From assembly GCF_030936135.1 (NCBI RefSeq), contig NC_082606.1:7806755-7870754 (forward strand): a DNA stretch of 64,000 nt, in the 5' to 3' direction. Origin of the DNA: Gavia stellata. Lineage: Eukaryota; Chordata; Aves; Gaviiformes; Gaviidae. This document shows positions 47,801 through 61,966 of this stretch, one piece after another; the first letter of the stretch is position 1, and every line of letters begins with the position of its first letter. A model generated the notes under the pieces. It worked only from the letters and a program-made list of their open reading frames with translations, was not told where the DNA came from and searched no databases. The translations under genes were made by a program, and so were the position numbers.

Positions 47801-50800
47801 ATTGATTATTTTTGGTCTCAATGATTTTTTTTTCCTTCAGTTTTTTTCACTTTGAAGGATACGTAGAGAATGTTGGTTGTTATACTGGCTTGTTAGAGTA
47901 GCTAGTGATAAAGTGTTAGAGAGTAGCACTGAAAAGATTCTAAATTGAACAACTAATTGTTTTATTTATATAGGTGTATCTTCTAATGGCATGTTTTAGA
48001 CAACAGTGCACTCATTCTTTATAGTAATAAAGCAATTGCCTTTGTTTGTTGAAGAAGTAATGTTTTTCCCTATAATATATTTGATTTATTTGAAGGAAGA
48101 GGAAAAAAAAGGGGGCAAACACATAGAAGTTGAGCCTGTATTCTTGTGGTAGTATGCATGCACAATGATCTATTTTTGACTGATATTTTTTCAGTGGGTC
48201 ATTTTCCAAATAAGCCAGAACTCACAGAATATATTTGTTGATTTATTTTGCAAGTAGTTTTAGTCATTCTCCCTCTTGCCCCTTATATTAACAAAATGGG
48301 TAAAGATGGCTAGCTTTGTAAATATGTTTTAAAGGGTTGCCTGTTTTCTTGATGGAGTGAAATACAATACCAATGATTACTAGGTATTTCATGGACTTAC
48401 CTTTGAAAGACTTTGCATTTGTTTGTGGCTCAGTGGGACTGTTCCAATGTTTTGGTGCTTTTGTTTCTAGTTCTATCAACACCTACTTGATCAGTGTCTT
48501 TAAATTGATCTTAAGTTAGATAATATCTTCTTTTAAGTTCAGATACTGAAATTGTGAAACTATTATACAACCTCACCTTAAAACATCATTGGGTAATTCT
48601 AATCAAAACAAAAGCATCTACAAAATATCTGCTTACAACAAATTGTTGATAAAAATCTCTCAGAAATGAAACAAATGGACATACTTTGGAAAGAGGATGT
48701 AGAAGGATGTAGCTGTAAACAAAAAATAGCAGGAAAGAAAACTGATAAAGTACTGAATGAAGGCAAAAAGCACTTCCGTGTACAGTGTAATTCTCTACTT
48801 TTAATAAGAAAGAAAATTCTGCTTTTATTATTTGTAGTTAATGAAATTCTTTTACAAAGAAGTAGTAAATATATTCTCTGTATGATTTTTTGATAGATAA
48901 CACAAATTTTGGGAGCAGTTCATCAATAACATTTCCGGTATTGCAACGTACTGCTGAAGAAAAAATACTGAACTCTGACAGACTTACCCTGGAAAGGTGC
49001 GAAGGTTATGGAGTACACACACCATAGCTTGTGACTCTTGTGTCTGATGGTCTAAAGTGATGAGTAACCTGGTAATGCCTGTGGTCAATGGTATGAGTAG
49101 TGGGTTTGGTTTTGCTGGTTTTTTGTGTAGTGTGTGTGGTTTTGAGATAACAGCTGTGTCCCGTAGAGAAATTCTGTATGAGTGTCCTTGTGATGAATAT
49201 ATCCATAGAGCACACTCATCTAAGGCAGTTAGAGCTTTTCATTGTAAATTAAGGAACTAGCTTAAGAGTTGAAAGCAAGGTCATGCAAGTGATCTATAGA
49301 GTCAGAGGCTATGTCTCCATTAGTTTTAATCTGATGCATTAACTGTAGAGTGGTTCTTTTTTTCTTTTTCTTAACCAGGACACACAAAAAAGTTTTATCT
49401 GAAAGATATTTAATTGTAATCTTTTCCTTTTTTATTTTTTTTCTTTGCGGGGTTAAGGTTCATGTAGTCCAAAAAGCTTTGTCAGGTCAGTAGGACAACT
49501 TCTGGAATAATCCTAAAATGAGAATAACCATTTTTAGCATCATTTCCTATATCTTTGACTTTTCACATTAACAGTTATTATTTCATGTATTTATATTTCG
49601 AATGTAAAGTTCTGTAAACCAAAGAAAAACTGTGTAGACATAGAACACTTTGAATTCTGATCTAAACAGGCTGCTTACGTGGTATCTGATGGAAAAATTG
49701 GCAGGCTGTGTCTGTTGAAATCTTAATGTGGTCACAACATGAAACTTCCATGTATTTTTCATGTAACAAGCAAATCTCTGATTAAGAAGACAGACTTTCA
49801 GAGAATTTTGGAATCACTTCTGCAATCTTTTCATGCTATTTTTGTTGTAGTAAGGAGTTACTGTCTTATTTACAGAGTTTAATTAGCAAACCTAATTACC
49901 TTAATATTACTGTAGTCAAGATAATATACTTTCCTAGGTTCAGTCAGAGTGGGTGAGTAGAAGTTGGATTACCAATTTGTTACTTACATGTGTTTTTTTT
50001 GTTTTGTTTCTTTTTCCTCCTAGGCAAAAACTGACAGTGTGCCCTGTTATCGATGGGGAAGATCATCTTCGCCTTCTGAATTTCCAACATAACTTTATAA
50101 CCCGGATCCAAAATATTTCTAACCTGCAGCATCTTGTTTTCTTAGATTTATATGATAATCAAATAGAGGAAATAAGTGGGCTTTCAACTCTGAGATCCCT
50201 AAGAGTCCTTTTGTTGGGAAAGAACAGGTAAAAATAATAAAACTAACCTAAAGCATCTTACTTCTTTATGGTGTAACAACTGTGATCTATGACTGTATCT
50301 GTTACTTACAGAGTTTTCAGGTTGTGATGTTGGCCGTGAGACCAGTAAGCTGGTCCCTAACACTAGCTAAGTGTTAGGAATCCCACTAAAGAAGCACACG
50401 GTTTTTGCTCATAATGTTCTTCAGAAACTTCCTTTTTTACATAAATTTTAGGAACAGTTCTGAAGTATTTAACGTGTTTCCATTTAATCTTCTGTTCTGA
50501 TCAGCTATTAAATACTTGTTCTTAAATTTGTGTGACAGGTGGAGTTTCTTTTCACATCACGTAAAGTATTAATTGATTCTTTATAACCTATAAAAAGTAT
50601 TTCTGCCTGATGTATTTAGCTGGGGAAAAAATTGGACAGATGAATCATGGATTTTGTTGCTTATTGATTCTATTCTGTTGGGAGATACAACTTGCTAGTT
50701 GTATTAGTTTCTAAAAATACAGTTCAAATCCTGTAGGCTTTAATTCTAATAATTTAATAGAAGTATCTGTGGAATTGCTCACACATCTAAGGGTTGTGCT

Positions 50801-53800
50801 CTGATTTTGTTCAGTTTTCTTATTTTCTTTACATTCAGTAAAGGAAGAACTGGTAAACAAAGTTCAATTATGTGCAGTTTACAAAGAATTTCTCTCCTAA
50901 TTCAGCCTGTAGTCAAAACTGACAGTTTTCAATAGTGGAGTAATATAAAAGCAATAAGCTTTTATATTAAAAAAATCTCACTTGTAGAAATTAATTTTGT
51001 TTATAACAAAATATTGGGGCATGGGAATGATAATTTTAAGGTTCTTTAAGGAATTATTTTCCAAATTGTAACTATATTGAGTGCGGTGTAGCTTGTTTAT
51101 ATAGAAATATGGTTTGGAAGTAGTTAGGACAAGACATAAATGATTACAAGTCAGACACAGTTGCTAGCAACTTGTTTTCAGCTTGATCTATATGTCATCT
51201 TAGATTATTCTTGAAGCAAATGCATAATACATGTGATGTTTAATATCATCAGCCAGTAGATGATGATGCTGAGTATACAATGACCTAGGTTTGGAATCTG
51301 AGAAAACAGGACAGGACAGAAAAGTTTTAAGACAGTGAAATTGTAGGGGGGGAGAAGAAATACTGCCAAATCTAGAGATCTATATTGTCTAGAAAGGGCC
51401 AGTGGCTTTCAGGTTGTGTGGGGTTTTTTGTTTTGTTTTGGTTTTTTTATTATTTTGTTCTCTGCTCTTCTAACAAACTCTCAAAAGCCTGTGTCAGATT
51501 ATAGTCTGTCTTTAAACTGGCTTGAAATTAGCTGTTTGCCAGTAATAACGTTGTTCTATTATTTAGGTGTCTGGATAGATTGGTTGTTGACTTTGTTTTC
51601 TAGTGGTGCAAGTATTCCTTCCCTTTTCATCTTCCTAGAAGAGCCACAGACATACTGCCACTATTGCATTATTCGCAGTCAGAAAGGAAGGTGATAGTCT
51701 AAGGCATACTCATTCATTTATTCTTTTTTTTTTTTTACATGGTTCAGAACTTTGTTATTCTTCTGTTACTCTTGGTAGGCGGGAACAAATGGCTAAGTTT
51801 TATATTAGCTGGAAAATCAAAGATACTTTTTAACTAATATGAAAAATACTTTATGTTATAATTGAAATCTTTCAGAATAAAGAAGATCTCAAATCTGGAG
51901 AACCTAAAAAATCTTGATGTTTTAGATCTTCATGGAAATCAGGTACAGTACAATAACTTGATTGTTTAAGTTTCTTGTGTAGACATCATGCATTTCCTCT
52001 GTCTCTTACCAATCTATTGCTTTTTGAAAGGGAACTGGTAGTAAATTTTGCAACTCTTGAGGCCACAGAAATCAGTAAATTAGTAAAAGGTGGTATGATG
52101 TTATTTTGAATCTTGGTATCAAGTCCCTTGTACTTTTGGAAAGTTACAGTGATTAAAATGTTGAGTCAACTGAGTATAATCACACTCACACCTACAGAAT
52201 AGTAATCTAGCATAAGTAGTTGTGTTGTAGTTAAAGTAACACAGTCTTGGAAGTCATAGAAGAATTTAAAGTCTCATTGATTGATGTGTTGTTTCTACTA
52301 TTAGTGATCTTACAAAACGAGATCCTTTAGATATCTGTGGAAGACTTAAATTTGTACAGGAAAAAGCAGAATGGGTCCAAGCTCTTGATTGATTCATGCT
52401 TCTGACTGGACTTAAGTTACTTAAAGTCTATTTAGTTTCCCCAATTTGAGACTAGCAGTCATTTCTGTTTCAAGTGGTGCATAAAATTTTAGCTGTAATA
52501 CGTGTAAGAGGAAGTTTGTTGTTTAATGGGTGTGTCAGAAGCAGCATGGAGTATTAAGGGCAAGCCGGATATAGTATACTTTTTGTAAAATAAATTTAAA
52601 ACACATGTGATACAAAATGTTCTGTAATTGAGCTGTTTAAAACAACACATGGTTATTGTGACTATATAAGACAAATGTGAGAATTTTCTGGATTCCTGTT
52701 CTGACGTCTTACTGATTTGTCTCCATCTGTGTGTGTGTTGTTTATTATACAATTACTTGACAGTAGGAAATGGGAATAATTTTTTTTTTTTCCCGGGAAA
52801 AAAAAAAAAAGACAAGGTAGCACTATAATGAGTTACTGTTATATGTGATGCGATATGTTTGTGGCTTCTTTGAATAACATTAGTTCAATAGTATGCATGT
52901 TGTACAGTGGCAGAGGCAATATAGGAGCAGATAATGACATTGCCCTTGGAGTTTTAGAGTGACTGTGTTTGGAGGTGGCTAAGTGTTTGTGTAGTTATAG
53001 TAATTTTCTTACTGCTGTTTTAAGTTTGGGGTTTTTTTGTGTTTGATGAAAATACTTGCAGACTAGATATGCAGCTCTGCCAGTCAGCACACTTTTATAG
53101 CACAAGTGGAGGAATCACTAATGGAAATGAAACATAGGTCATGCACAACTCTTAGAAATGATCATGAAGTAGATCTGATTTTTTTAAAATTTTTTTCTTC
53201 TTTCGAATGTCTATACAACTCCCTTTACATTAATTAGAACTTTATTAGGAATTTTGGGCATAGTGTCCAACTGCCTGCTACTAGATCAGCTTCATAATAA
53301 TAAGCCTACTTTGGTCCAGAGAACATAACAAATTATCCTGTATCAGGAGTTAAATCTCTGGAGCGTAATAAGTGCTTTTGTTTTTCAGAAAGTTTTAATC
53401 ATAAATGTACATGTGAAGGGCACATGTTAGGAAATGGAATGAATTGTTTTCTGCGTTTTATTTGTAGGTTTAGTATATTATTCATGGAAAGACCAAATAA
53501 AGACTATGAACTTCTCTTCCATTAATAAATTATCTTTTTTTTCCTTTCCAGTTTAAAGATATGCAAGTTTTCATATTAACATTCTTTTTTTCCTGTCTTT
53601 GAGGAGTTCCACGTTTCAAACGCCAGTCTGGCATACATATTATTAGTTATTTTTGAAGTCATAAGGGAAGAAATGAAGAAGGGAGAAATGCTGGGTTTGA
53701 GACATATCAGCTTAGTGTACTAGTGTCTTATTTTGAAGTCAGGGCTGGTTTGCTTAATTAATAATGAATAGGGGGGCTTTATCTTTTAGCTTTAGACTTG

Positions 53801-56800
53801 TGGGATCTTTACTTAGGGCAGCCTTCTAGTCTATCTTAAACAGTATTTCTTCCATGTCATAAATCTTTCAAGAACAGACTTTAACCACGGAATTGGTTTT
53901 GACAACTTCAAAATATGTGTTCCAATATTCCAGAACATAGCAATTTAAACAACAGATCAGTAGAATTAAAAATGAAGTGTTGGTATATAGTTCAAAATAC
54001 TGGATTCTGATCATTGCTTTGTTGATATCATGTCCTGTCTCTAACATACACATTATTATTTTTTTCTTTCATTCGGTACAGATCAATTAGAATCAAGAAT
54101 GCAGAAACAGAATATCCTGCTTGTCAGTCATAATGAAAAACAGTAGAAAATAGGATTTGCTTTATCTTAACAAGCTCTTGATACATCTGTTTCCTTAGAT
54201 TGCTCATGGCATTGTCCTGCACTCAGTTCTCACAGGAAAGTCAAAAAATCTACAATACATCTAGTCAGTTTTACAATTTGGAACCAGTAACAGGCAGCAA
54301 TTTTCCTTTATCAGGATGGTTCTTACTTTAAGTGAAAGGTGTAATGGCACTTTTCTGGTCTGCATCGCTTATGTTGGCTTTTCTATATAACTATGGAAAA
54401 GTTTAATTCACTTTTAGTGTACAAAAGTGTCATTGACTGCCGGTGTAATATGAGTATCTGTATGTGCTGTGTGAATATGACATTTCCTCTGGACATAATT
54501 TTCCATTGCTCACTTCCAGTAACTGTGAAACAGACTGTGTAGGTTACTTAATGTTACCATCTTTTCAGTCATACTTTTTTATGGATATTTTTATGGTATT
54601 TTTGTTTTCATTTTACATTCAAAGTTGTGTTTCTTACAGATGTGAGAAACTATTTAATGCTGTGAACATGGGAAACAGATACTTTTGATCCAGCACAAAA
54701 CTTTTAAGGCTATTTTCTAGAAAAGACGGCTGTCTTTGTGGTGTCATCTATGTCTTGTTACCGGGAATACTTTCAGGATTTTCTTAATGTGATATTCTTG
54801 GGCCACAATGCAAAATTCATGCTGTTAAAGGCACTACTTAGACTTGCATACTTGGTTTTGCGTTTATTTTTTCTTAGTATTAATTTAAAAATATGTTTTT
54901 GTGGTTTTGAAGAAAATGTTTAACTTCATTATAAAACCTGTCATTGTAGTTACGTTAGTTGGACGGGTTTTGATACCAAATTCTCCAGGAAGAAGATTCT
55001 TTCAAGAAACCTACTGATAAGTTAAAACTTGGATGTAAGTTTTGCCTGAATGCTGTCTGCTCAATAACCAAATTGTTGCATAGACTGTAATTGTGGGATG
55101 GCATATAAATGAGTATATGTCAGATGCTATGAAACAAGACAGCTTCACCTTAGTCCCTGGGGAAGTGATGGAACAAATAGTCCTGGAAACCATTTCCAAA
55201 CGTACTACAGCAAGAAGACAACCAGGAGTAGTCACTGTGAATATATGTAGGAAATGGCATTTTGCAACAAAATGACGAAGGCAGTGGATGAGTAGAGCAC
55301 AATGGATGCTTTTTATCTTGAATTTAGGAAGGTGTTTAACACTGTCTCCCATTACATCTTTACAGACAAACCTAAATTAAATTAAGGTTTGGACTAGATA
55401 GATGGACAGTGAGCTGAAATGAAAACTGGCTGTACTGCCAGGCTCAAAGGGTTGTGATCTGTGACACAAAGTCTAGCTAGAGGCCAGTCACCATCGTTAC
55501 ACCCTAGAGATTGGTACTAGGTCAATACTTTTTAACGCCTTCATTGATGACCTACATTATTAACAATGCAGGAAACTGGAAGGAGAGCTTTATACATGAG
55601 ACAGTTGTGCTGCCATTCAATGGGACCCTGACAGGCTCGAGAAATGGGCTGAGAGAGATCTCATTAAATTCAAGAAATGGAAATGCAAAGTCCTGCGCTT
55701 AGGGAAGAATAACACCCAGCACCACTATGGGCTGGGTGCTCACCAGCTGAAAAGTAGCTTTGTAGTAAAGGACGTCAGGGCTCTGGTGGACAACAGGCTG
55801 GCCATATGCCAGCAATGTGCCTGTATGGCAAAGAAGGCCAACAGCATCCTGGGCCACATTAGGAAGAGTGTTGCCAGCAGATTGTGGGAGGTGATCCTTC
55901 AGGCTCCCCAGTGCAAAACAGACATGAATTTGGGGGAGTGAGTCCAGCGAAAAGGCACAAAAGTGATGAAGGGACTGAAGCATCTCTCATGTGAGGAGAC
56001 TGAGAGAGAGCTGAAGTTTGCTTTGCCTGGAGAAGAGAAGCCTCAGGGAGTTCTTATCGATGTATGTAAATAGCTGATGGGAGGGTCTAAATAAGATGGA
56101 GCCAGACTTATCTCAGTATTGTCCAGCTAAAGGACGAGAATCATTGAGCATAAACTGAAATACAGGAAACTTTGTTCGAACTTAAGAAAAATGTTACTGT
56201 CAGAGTGGCTGAACACTGGAGAACATTGCCCAGATGGGTGGTAGAATCTCCATCCCTGGAGGTGGTCTGCGCCTGACCAGATGTGGTCCTGGGAAGCGTG
56301 CTGTAGTTGACCCTGCTTTGAGCAGGTGGGGTTGGAAAGGGCGATCTCCAGAGGTCCCTTCTGACCTCAACTGATGCTCTGATTCTGTGGCTAGGGTTAC
56401 TTTAGATTAAATTCATTATCTTTTCTTTTCCTATTTTCCCTTTTTAGTGGTAGGGGAAATAGAAGAAGAAAACAATAGTAAAGAAGAATTATTTTGAGGA
56501 TACTAGTAAAGTGACAGTTCTTTATTGCAAAAATGTCCCCTGTAAAGCCATGAAAAACCTCTTTATTGGATGAATGTGGCAGTTCATTGAACTCTAGTGT
56601 ACTGAATCAACATCCTACTACAGGTCTAATTAAATGGCACTCTGTATTTGGGGTTAGCATAGGAGTGTTCCTGTGGTTTTGATGTTCATAAATCCCACAC
56701 ATCTGATGAAGTTATGCATCAAATCTGTTGTTCTTTAGAGCACTTCCTGTGCAGTTTGCACTGATTGCTTCTATTCATCAATTCTGTTACTGCTTGATGA

Positions 56801-59800
56801 TTGCAAGTCACTTTATAGAGTATTTTGCCAATTTATTTGCTGAGAAGACAGTTGAATTTTCTTCACTCTTTGATTTGTCTGTTTATAGAGTCATCCTCTG
56901 TGGTTCATATTTATACATGTTTTAGAACAGTAATCTATTTTACAGCTTTTTTATTTTTTGTATTAATGTATATAGCAGCTCTGTTTTGACTGGGACTTTT
57001 GCCTTTGCTTAGTTAACAGGAGACAAGGACACATTTTTTTTATTTGTAGTAAAGGCAGTTCTGTTAAGGGGAGAATATCTGGTGAGCAGTCTTCATCACA
57101 GTAGAGGATTGCTGAATATTTGCTGCTTGCCTACAGTTTACTTGAGATGCAAGTTAACTTGCATTTAATGATTCTGGTATCACCAGCTTTCCTCTGTAGT
57201 CAGACAGACAGTTCCACAAGGTGGTTGAACATGTGTGTTACACTCCAGTAGGTGAAAAGAGTCATATAGGTAAAATGCATTTAAATGATACTGCCTGGCA
57301 ACAATAATATTATTACAACAATATGCCATGGAATATAAATGGCTACAGTAGTATTACTACTTCTGACTGAGTTACAATACAGAACAGAGTTTTTCCATAG
57401 TCTTTGTTTTCATGGTTTGGCTTCTCTGATGTCATTAAATAAAACCATAAAATTCAATGTAGCAGGTTATAGCAAAATCCAGTAAATCTTCCTGATGCCT
57501 TTGGCAAGTCATTTTACCAGATTGACGACTCAGTGAATGTGATACTCCACAGTTCTTTCTGAGAACACTGAATGGGTTCACATAGCTGGCAAGAAAAAAG
57601 TATTACTCTTTTAACTACCATTTTTTCCACTTCATGGTATGTTATATTACATATTTACAGTAATAAACTAAAATATCATATGTGTAATATCCATTACATA
57701 ATATCTGGCCAGATAGTTTTCATTCTTACTTCAGTAGTTTAATTCACTACAGGAATATTCGAAGGTGCTTGCAATACTTTTAATTGTTTTGGTGTTCAAA
57801 GCTATCATTAGTAATGCATGGTATCTCTTCTATGTTACCTGTGATCCCAGAGGATCACGGAACAATTGAGTCTTGTGTACAAGTTATCTTAAAGGTATTT
57901 GAAATGCATTAAACTAACTAGAAATGTTAACTCTTTCATTGTACAGAGTAGTTCTACATAAGGTAAGAAATCTCAGCAGTCACTCTCAATAGCTGCAGAA
58001 TATAAATACTCAAATATAGGGCCAGAATATCAATATTATTAATCTTATTTTTCAAAAATAGTGCTAGAGCCTAGCTAAAAATTATTTATTTTTATTAATG
58101 TTCATGGAGCAGTAGCATTTAAGAGGAAAACTAGATTCCTGTTTCAGTCTTAGTCCCTCCCTCCCTCTCTCTTGGGGTGTAAATCAGTCCCATAGATGGA
58201 ATGCACGTTATGAAACTTCTAACACTGGAATGTTTCCAAGAGGTTGGAGGTGAGGAAGAACAGGAGGAGGAAAATCTAATTTTTGTTCACTTTTGGGAAA
58301 ATATTTTTATTTATTTGGGTGTTTTGGATAATGTGGTTTGGTCTGAACTTTGAGACTTCCCCCAACACAAGTGAGAAATTTTCTGGGAACTGGATGTGCT
58401 TTAAAACATTGAGGTATAGTATTCCACGATGCTTAATGATAAACCTTGTATGATTTCTTTTTTTTCTCATATCAAGCTTTTAAATGCATTACTACTTAAA
58501 GAAAATTCTTTCATATAATAAATATCCAAAAGAAGGTTAAAAAAAATAATCAGTGTAATGCCTAATGAAATATTGCAGTCAGTGCCTACGCTTTACAAAA
58601 AGGACGAAATGTGAATTCCTTTTGTCATATTACTACTCTTGGCCTGTTTTCCTACATGACTTAGCAAGGTTCTTGATTTTAATACTGCCCAGTAAAAATC
58701 TGTAAGAAAATACAGCATCTTAGTAACATTTAAATTTCTATGTAGAGACTTTTTCTATGGTTATTAACACACTAATATGGACATATGATACTACATGATA
58801 CACCCTGCACATGATTGTGTGCATGGTGTACTTCATGCACTACAACTTGCATTTAATTTTAAACTAAGCATTTACTTTCTAAATAGCGTGCTTCCAAGCA
58901 CTCTGAATAGTCTATGGAGAGAATGCTGATTGTTGGCTTGATCTTTGCCATCAAGGTAAATGGTATATGCTCCATATAAATCCCTTTAAAACCTTTTTAT
59001 TTTAGGTAGGGTTGAAATGGACTATACTCTGTCTTCCAGTGAACTAGTGCATTAAAGTTGAGTCAAGTTGAACTTGAATTTCATTCTAACTTTTAAAATG
59101 AAATTTATTCTATAATGCTTTAAATTTCAAAAAGTCATTAGAGTTATTTTTTGTGTTCTGTTTAATTCTGTGAATCATTTTCCTTGCCAAAAGTTCAAGG
59201 ATATAAGTAAAAGGAACAAAAAAATGCAACTTGATTTTTTTTCAGGCATGGACTCCTTTTCAGTAATCTCGGAAATGTGTGTTAAAACCCGCAACTTTTG
59301 TGCAGTTTAATTATTGATGAGTGATTATGTGGTGCCTAACAATCTTTTCCAAAATAAATCTATTTCATAGCTAAGTATTCAAACATAAAAGCAAACAAAA
59401 TAGAATAGTGGTGTTGTTCAATGTTTACAAGTGAAGTCTTTGACATACGTATTTTGAAAAAGCAACTAAAAAAGGTCAATAATAATCCTTCTTTATTTAT
59501 AATTAATGTAAAATAGTTATAGGTATAGTTTCTTTTTAGTAAGAGAAGTATTATTTGAATTCTCTAGAAAGAGGCGATAATGGCTTGTTACCTAAGCTGC
59601 ACCTAATAGTATGTACTAAAAGCTGGCGTATCTTCATGCGTGCATGCATAATTGAAACAGAGAAAATCCAGTAGAGTTAACCTTAAAACTTAGCAAAGTG
59701 ATAAAGAGTATCTCTATACATTGCTGATGAAATCATTATCCTTGTGATAGCAGTGAAACACCAGGATTAATATTCTACATTGTGACATGATGTAATTCTA

Positions 59801-61966
59801 GCTAAGCAGACATCTGCAGAGGTCTGTGCTCTTCATGCTAACCATCTGCTCTTGGCTTTGATTTTACAAGTCTTTCTGTCTAAATATATTGTTCTAAATG
59901 GTGGTATTTTCTGTTTCTTTTGCCGTAATATTTTTAGATCCTGATAACTTTTATTTTCTGCATATAATACACATAAATGGATGATGCATAATAGTTTAAT
60001 TACCAGTTGAATCAAAAGTTGTAAGACGTTACTTAATTTTGGTTTTACTGTCTACTTGTGTATGCTTTTTAATGGAAAAATTGCTGAAATACTTTTTATA
60101 GCAGCATATTCAAGTCGTATGTTATAGACATATACATATGTGTGTGTGTATATATATGAAAATTACCAACAACATTATGTGTTCTCAAACTGTTGAATAA
60201 CAGCTACCTCACCTCTTCTCCCATTCCAGGAGTTGCTAGACACTTTCTGGAAACTGGCATGGCCAGATTTGTACTGGTCTAAAGCATCAGAAAGTTCATT
60301 ATGACCGGGAAGGTGTGTGACACCAGTTGCTGTCTTGCTTGTCTGCATCTTATTGCTGTTGGTAGCTTTGAGGAGGAATAGCGTGCATGAGTATACAGTG
60401 TTGAAGGGAGCTTACAGTGGTCCAGCCCATGATCATTCTAATTGAAAGGGAATTTGTTATACTTGTTAGTAGCTTTGTGCACTGTATCCTTGGATGCACT
60501 GCCACATATTATGGAAGGCTGAACTCTTTTCAGCAGGATAACCTGCTGCCTTCTTTCTGCCATACAGCATAGTTTCAGTAAGAATATGATAGGAATAGTC
60601 TCCTGTGCAGTGGCAATACTTCATCTTCTCCATGATACGTTGCTGTATGCATGCAAGTCCTGCATAGATGTCTGGATAGATGCTGGAGGACAGATCGCAG
60701 ACCATTATGAGAAATAAATATCTGGATAGAGACCTTGAGTGGATCACTCTGAGAAATACAAACAGCAGAAAATGAACTCAGATTATGTCAACGGAGCAAT
60801 AATTAATGCCTTTGTAAAACATGGTTGCATTTCTAGAAGTCAAAATTAAGGAACAGTAGCTATTATTACTCTTCTGATGACTTTTTTTTTTGTCAGTATT
60901 ACCTAATCTTTAAAATAGGGTATTAAGTATAAAAACAAACCTTGGGCAGCTGCCTGTTTACTGTAGTTTAGTTGCTTTGTTTGATCCATCTGTTTTCTAA
61001 TCACTGGAAGCCCTGAGTTGCTGAAGAAGTGCTGGGGACTGTCAAGCAAATCTGCTGTGTACCCAAACTAAGGATGCTGCTGCTTTCTTTTCTAACTTTT
61101 GAGTATGTCTTGCTGATGCCAGCAATTACCTGCTCGTAAAACTTCCTTACAAGTTCCAATTTCAAAATAATTGCTTTCTTCTCCAGAGGACTGTGGCTGC
61201 TCCTTGCCCCTGACTCACAGCAGGTTCCTGTCCTCATGACCTGCTGGGAAGTCTGTCTGTGGAGCTCCTGTAGATAGAGCTGTGAATGCTGCTGCTGGCT
61301 TTTTAAGAGGCTTGAAGGGAAATTGGTGCAGAGTTCTGTGATGGTAGGGAGATACGATGCCTCATATTCTTGTAGCATAGGTTCCAGGAGATTCGGATGT
61401 ATGTTTGAGTGCCTTTGCAGCCAAATTAAGGATCAACCGTGCACAAAATTTCCCCCTTTTGGCATACCATATCATCAGTGTCATCTTAGTTTTATGCTGT
61501 CTTTGAGGTTGCTGCTATAGAACAGCACAGCTGAAGTAACCTAATTTCTGATGGTAAGGAAGGAAGTGTTGACTGATTCTTTTTTTTTTTTAATGCAGTA
61601 TGACTAGAAAGATATTAGTGAAGTGAATACTATACTTAATCTCTGGCAGACTGTAGCTTATTTTCAGCAATTTATGATTATTGTGGTTTAGAAAAATATA
61701 CAAGAAGCACTCTACTGTATTAAATTGTTCATATATACTTTTTTAAAAAATGTGCTACATATATCTATTGTATATCTATATAAAGTACAGTATGCATGTT
61801 TATAATTATACCTCTTTCACAGATTACTAAAATAGAAAACATCAGTCATTTGAGTGAATTGAGAGTGTTAAACCTTGCCAGAAATCTACTAACCATTGTA
61901 GAAAACCTTAATGGATTGGATTCACTCACAGAGCTCAACCTTCGTCATAATCAAGTCTCTGCTATA
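44837..61966 (+). CDS. LRRC49: Leucine-rich repeat-containing protein 49 (5' part, eight exons)
   Basis: Subunit of the tubulin polyglutamylase complex (with TTLL1, TPGS1/2, NICN1, CSTPP1) at centriolar satellites and cilia. Exons in the window: 44837-44890, 45770-45832, 46388-46475, 47182-47379, 48897-48996, 50024-50227, 51876-51942, 61823-61966; 306 codons in consistent phase. The N-terminus MVPSKCR corresponds to human MIPGKYR, and VNNCGLQLVIQTSS and RLLQHDLEKNYS also match. Leucine-rich repeats of the 22-residue SDS22 type begin at about residue 180: LNFQHNFITRIQNISNL, LDLYDNQIEEISGLSTL, LLLGKNRIKKISNLENL, LDLHGNQITKIENISHL, LNLARNLL, LNLRHNQ. Exon 4 (198 nt, 66 codons, phase 1/1) is Ser/Thr/Arg-rich and absent from the 686-aa human form as I remember it, so it may be alternative. 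The C-terminal half lies beyond the right edge. Intron 7 is 9.9 kb and contains a CR1 copy. Confidence 0.95.
55130..56390 (+). mobile_element. CR1 LINE, degraded copy covering the end of ORF2 and the 3' UTR
   Basis: Follows the CR1 consensus for about 1.25 kb: AGTCCCTGGGGAAGTGATGG near the start, the reverse-transcriptase stretch with ACACTGTCTCCCATTACATC, GGGTTGTGATCTGTGAC, GTGCTGCCATTCAATGG, the block ending CAGCAATGTGCCTGTATGGC, AGGAAGAGTGTTGCCAGCAG, then the 3' UTR ending CTCCAGAGGTCCCTTCTGAC and GATTCTGTG. It is 5'-truncated, has lost several internal pieces and is full of substitutions, so it is old and inactive. It shares the orientation of LRRC49. Confidence 0.92.
60128..60158. repeat. 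TG/TA dinucleotide repeat in LRRC49 intron 7
   Basis: Thirty-one bases alternate strictly between purine and pyrimidine, with TA, TG and TA blocks in turn. An ordinary microsatellite. Confidence 0.75.
60466..61378 (-). other. Unassigned stretch with two minus-strand open frames
   Basis: Two separate minus-strand open frames, 93 codons (60747-60466) and 125 codons (61378-61001), lie in otherwise AT-rich intron. The surrounding 1.3 kb is less AT-rich than its flanks. The second encodes a soluble-looking, Gln/Ser-rich, partly helical sequence (for example LVRKFYEQVIAGISKTYSKV). I recognise neither family. They could be the remains of a retrocopy, part of an unknown repeat, or chance. Confidence 0.3.

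Larger units (their letters stand above)
51943..61822 (+). other. LRRC49: LRRC49 intron 7 (9.9 kb)
   Basis: A long AT-rich intron. It holds a CR1 LINE (55130-56390), a TG/TA repeat (60128-60158), and a stretch with two unrecognised minus-strand open frames (60466-60747 and 61001-61378). No skipped LRR exon was found, and the repeat sequence continues without a gap across the join. Confidence 0.7.
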
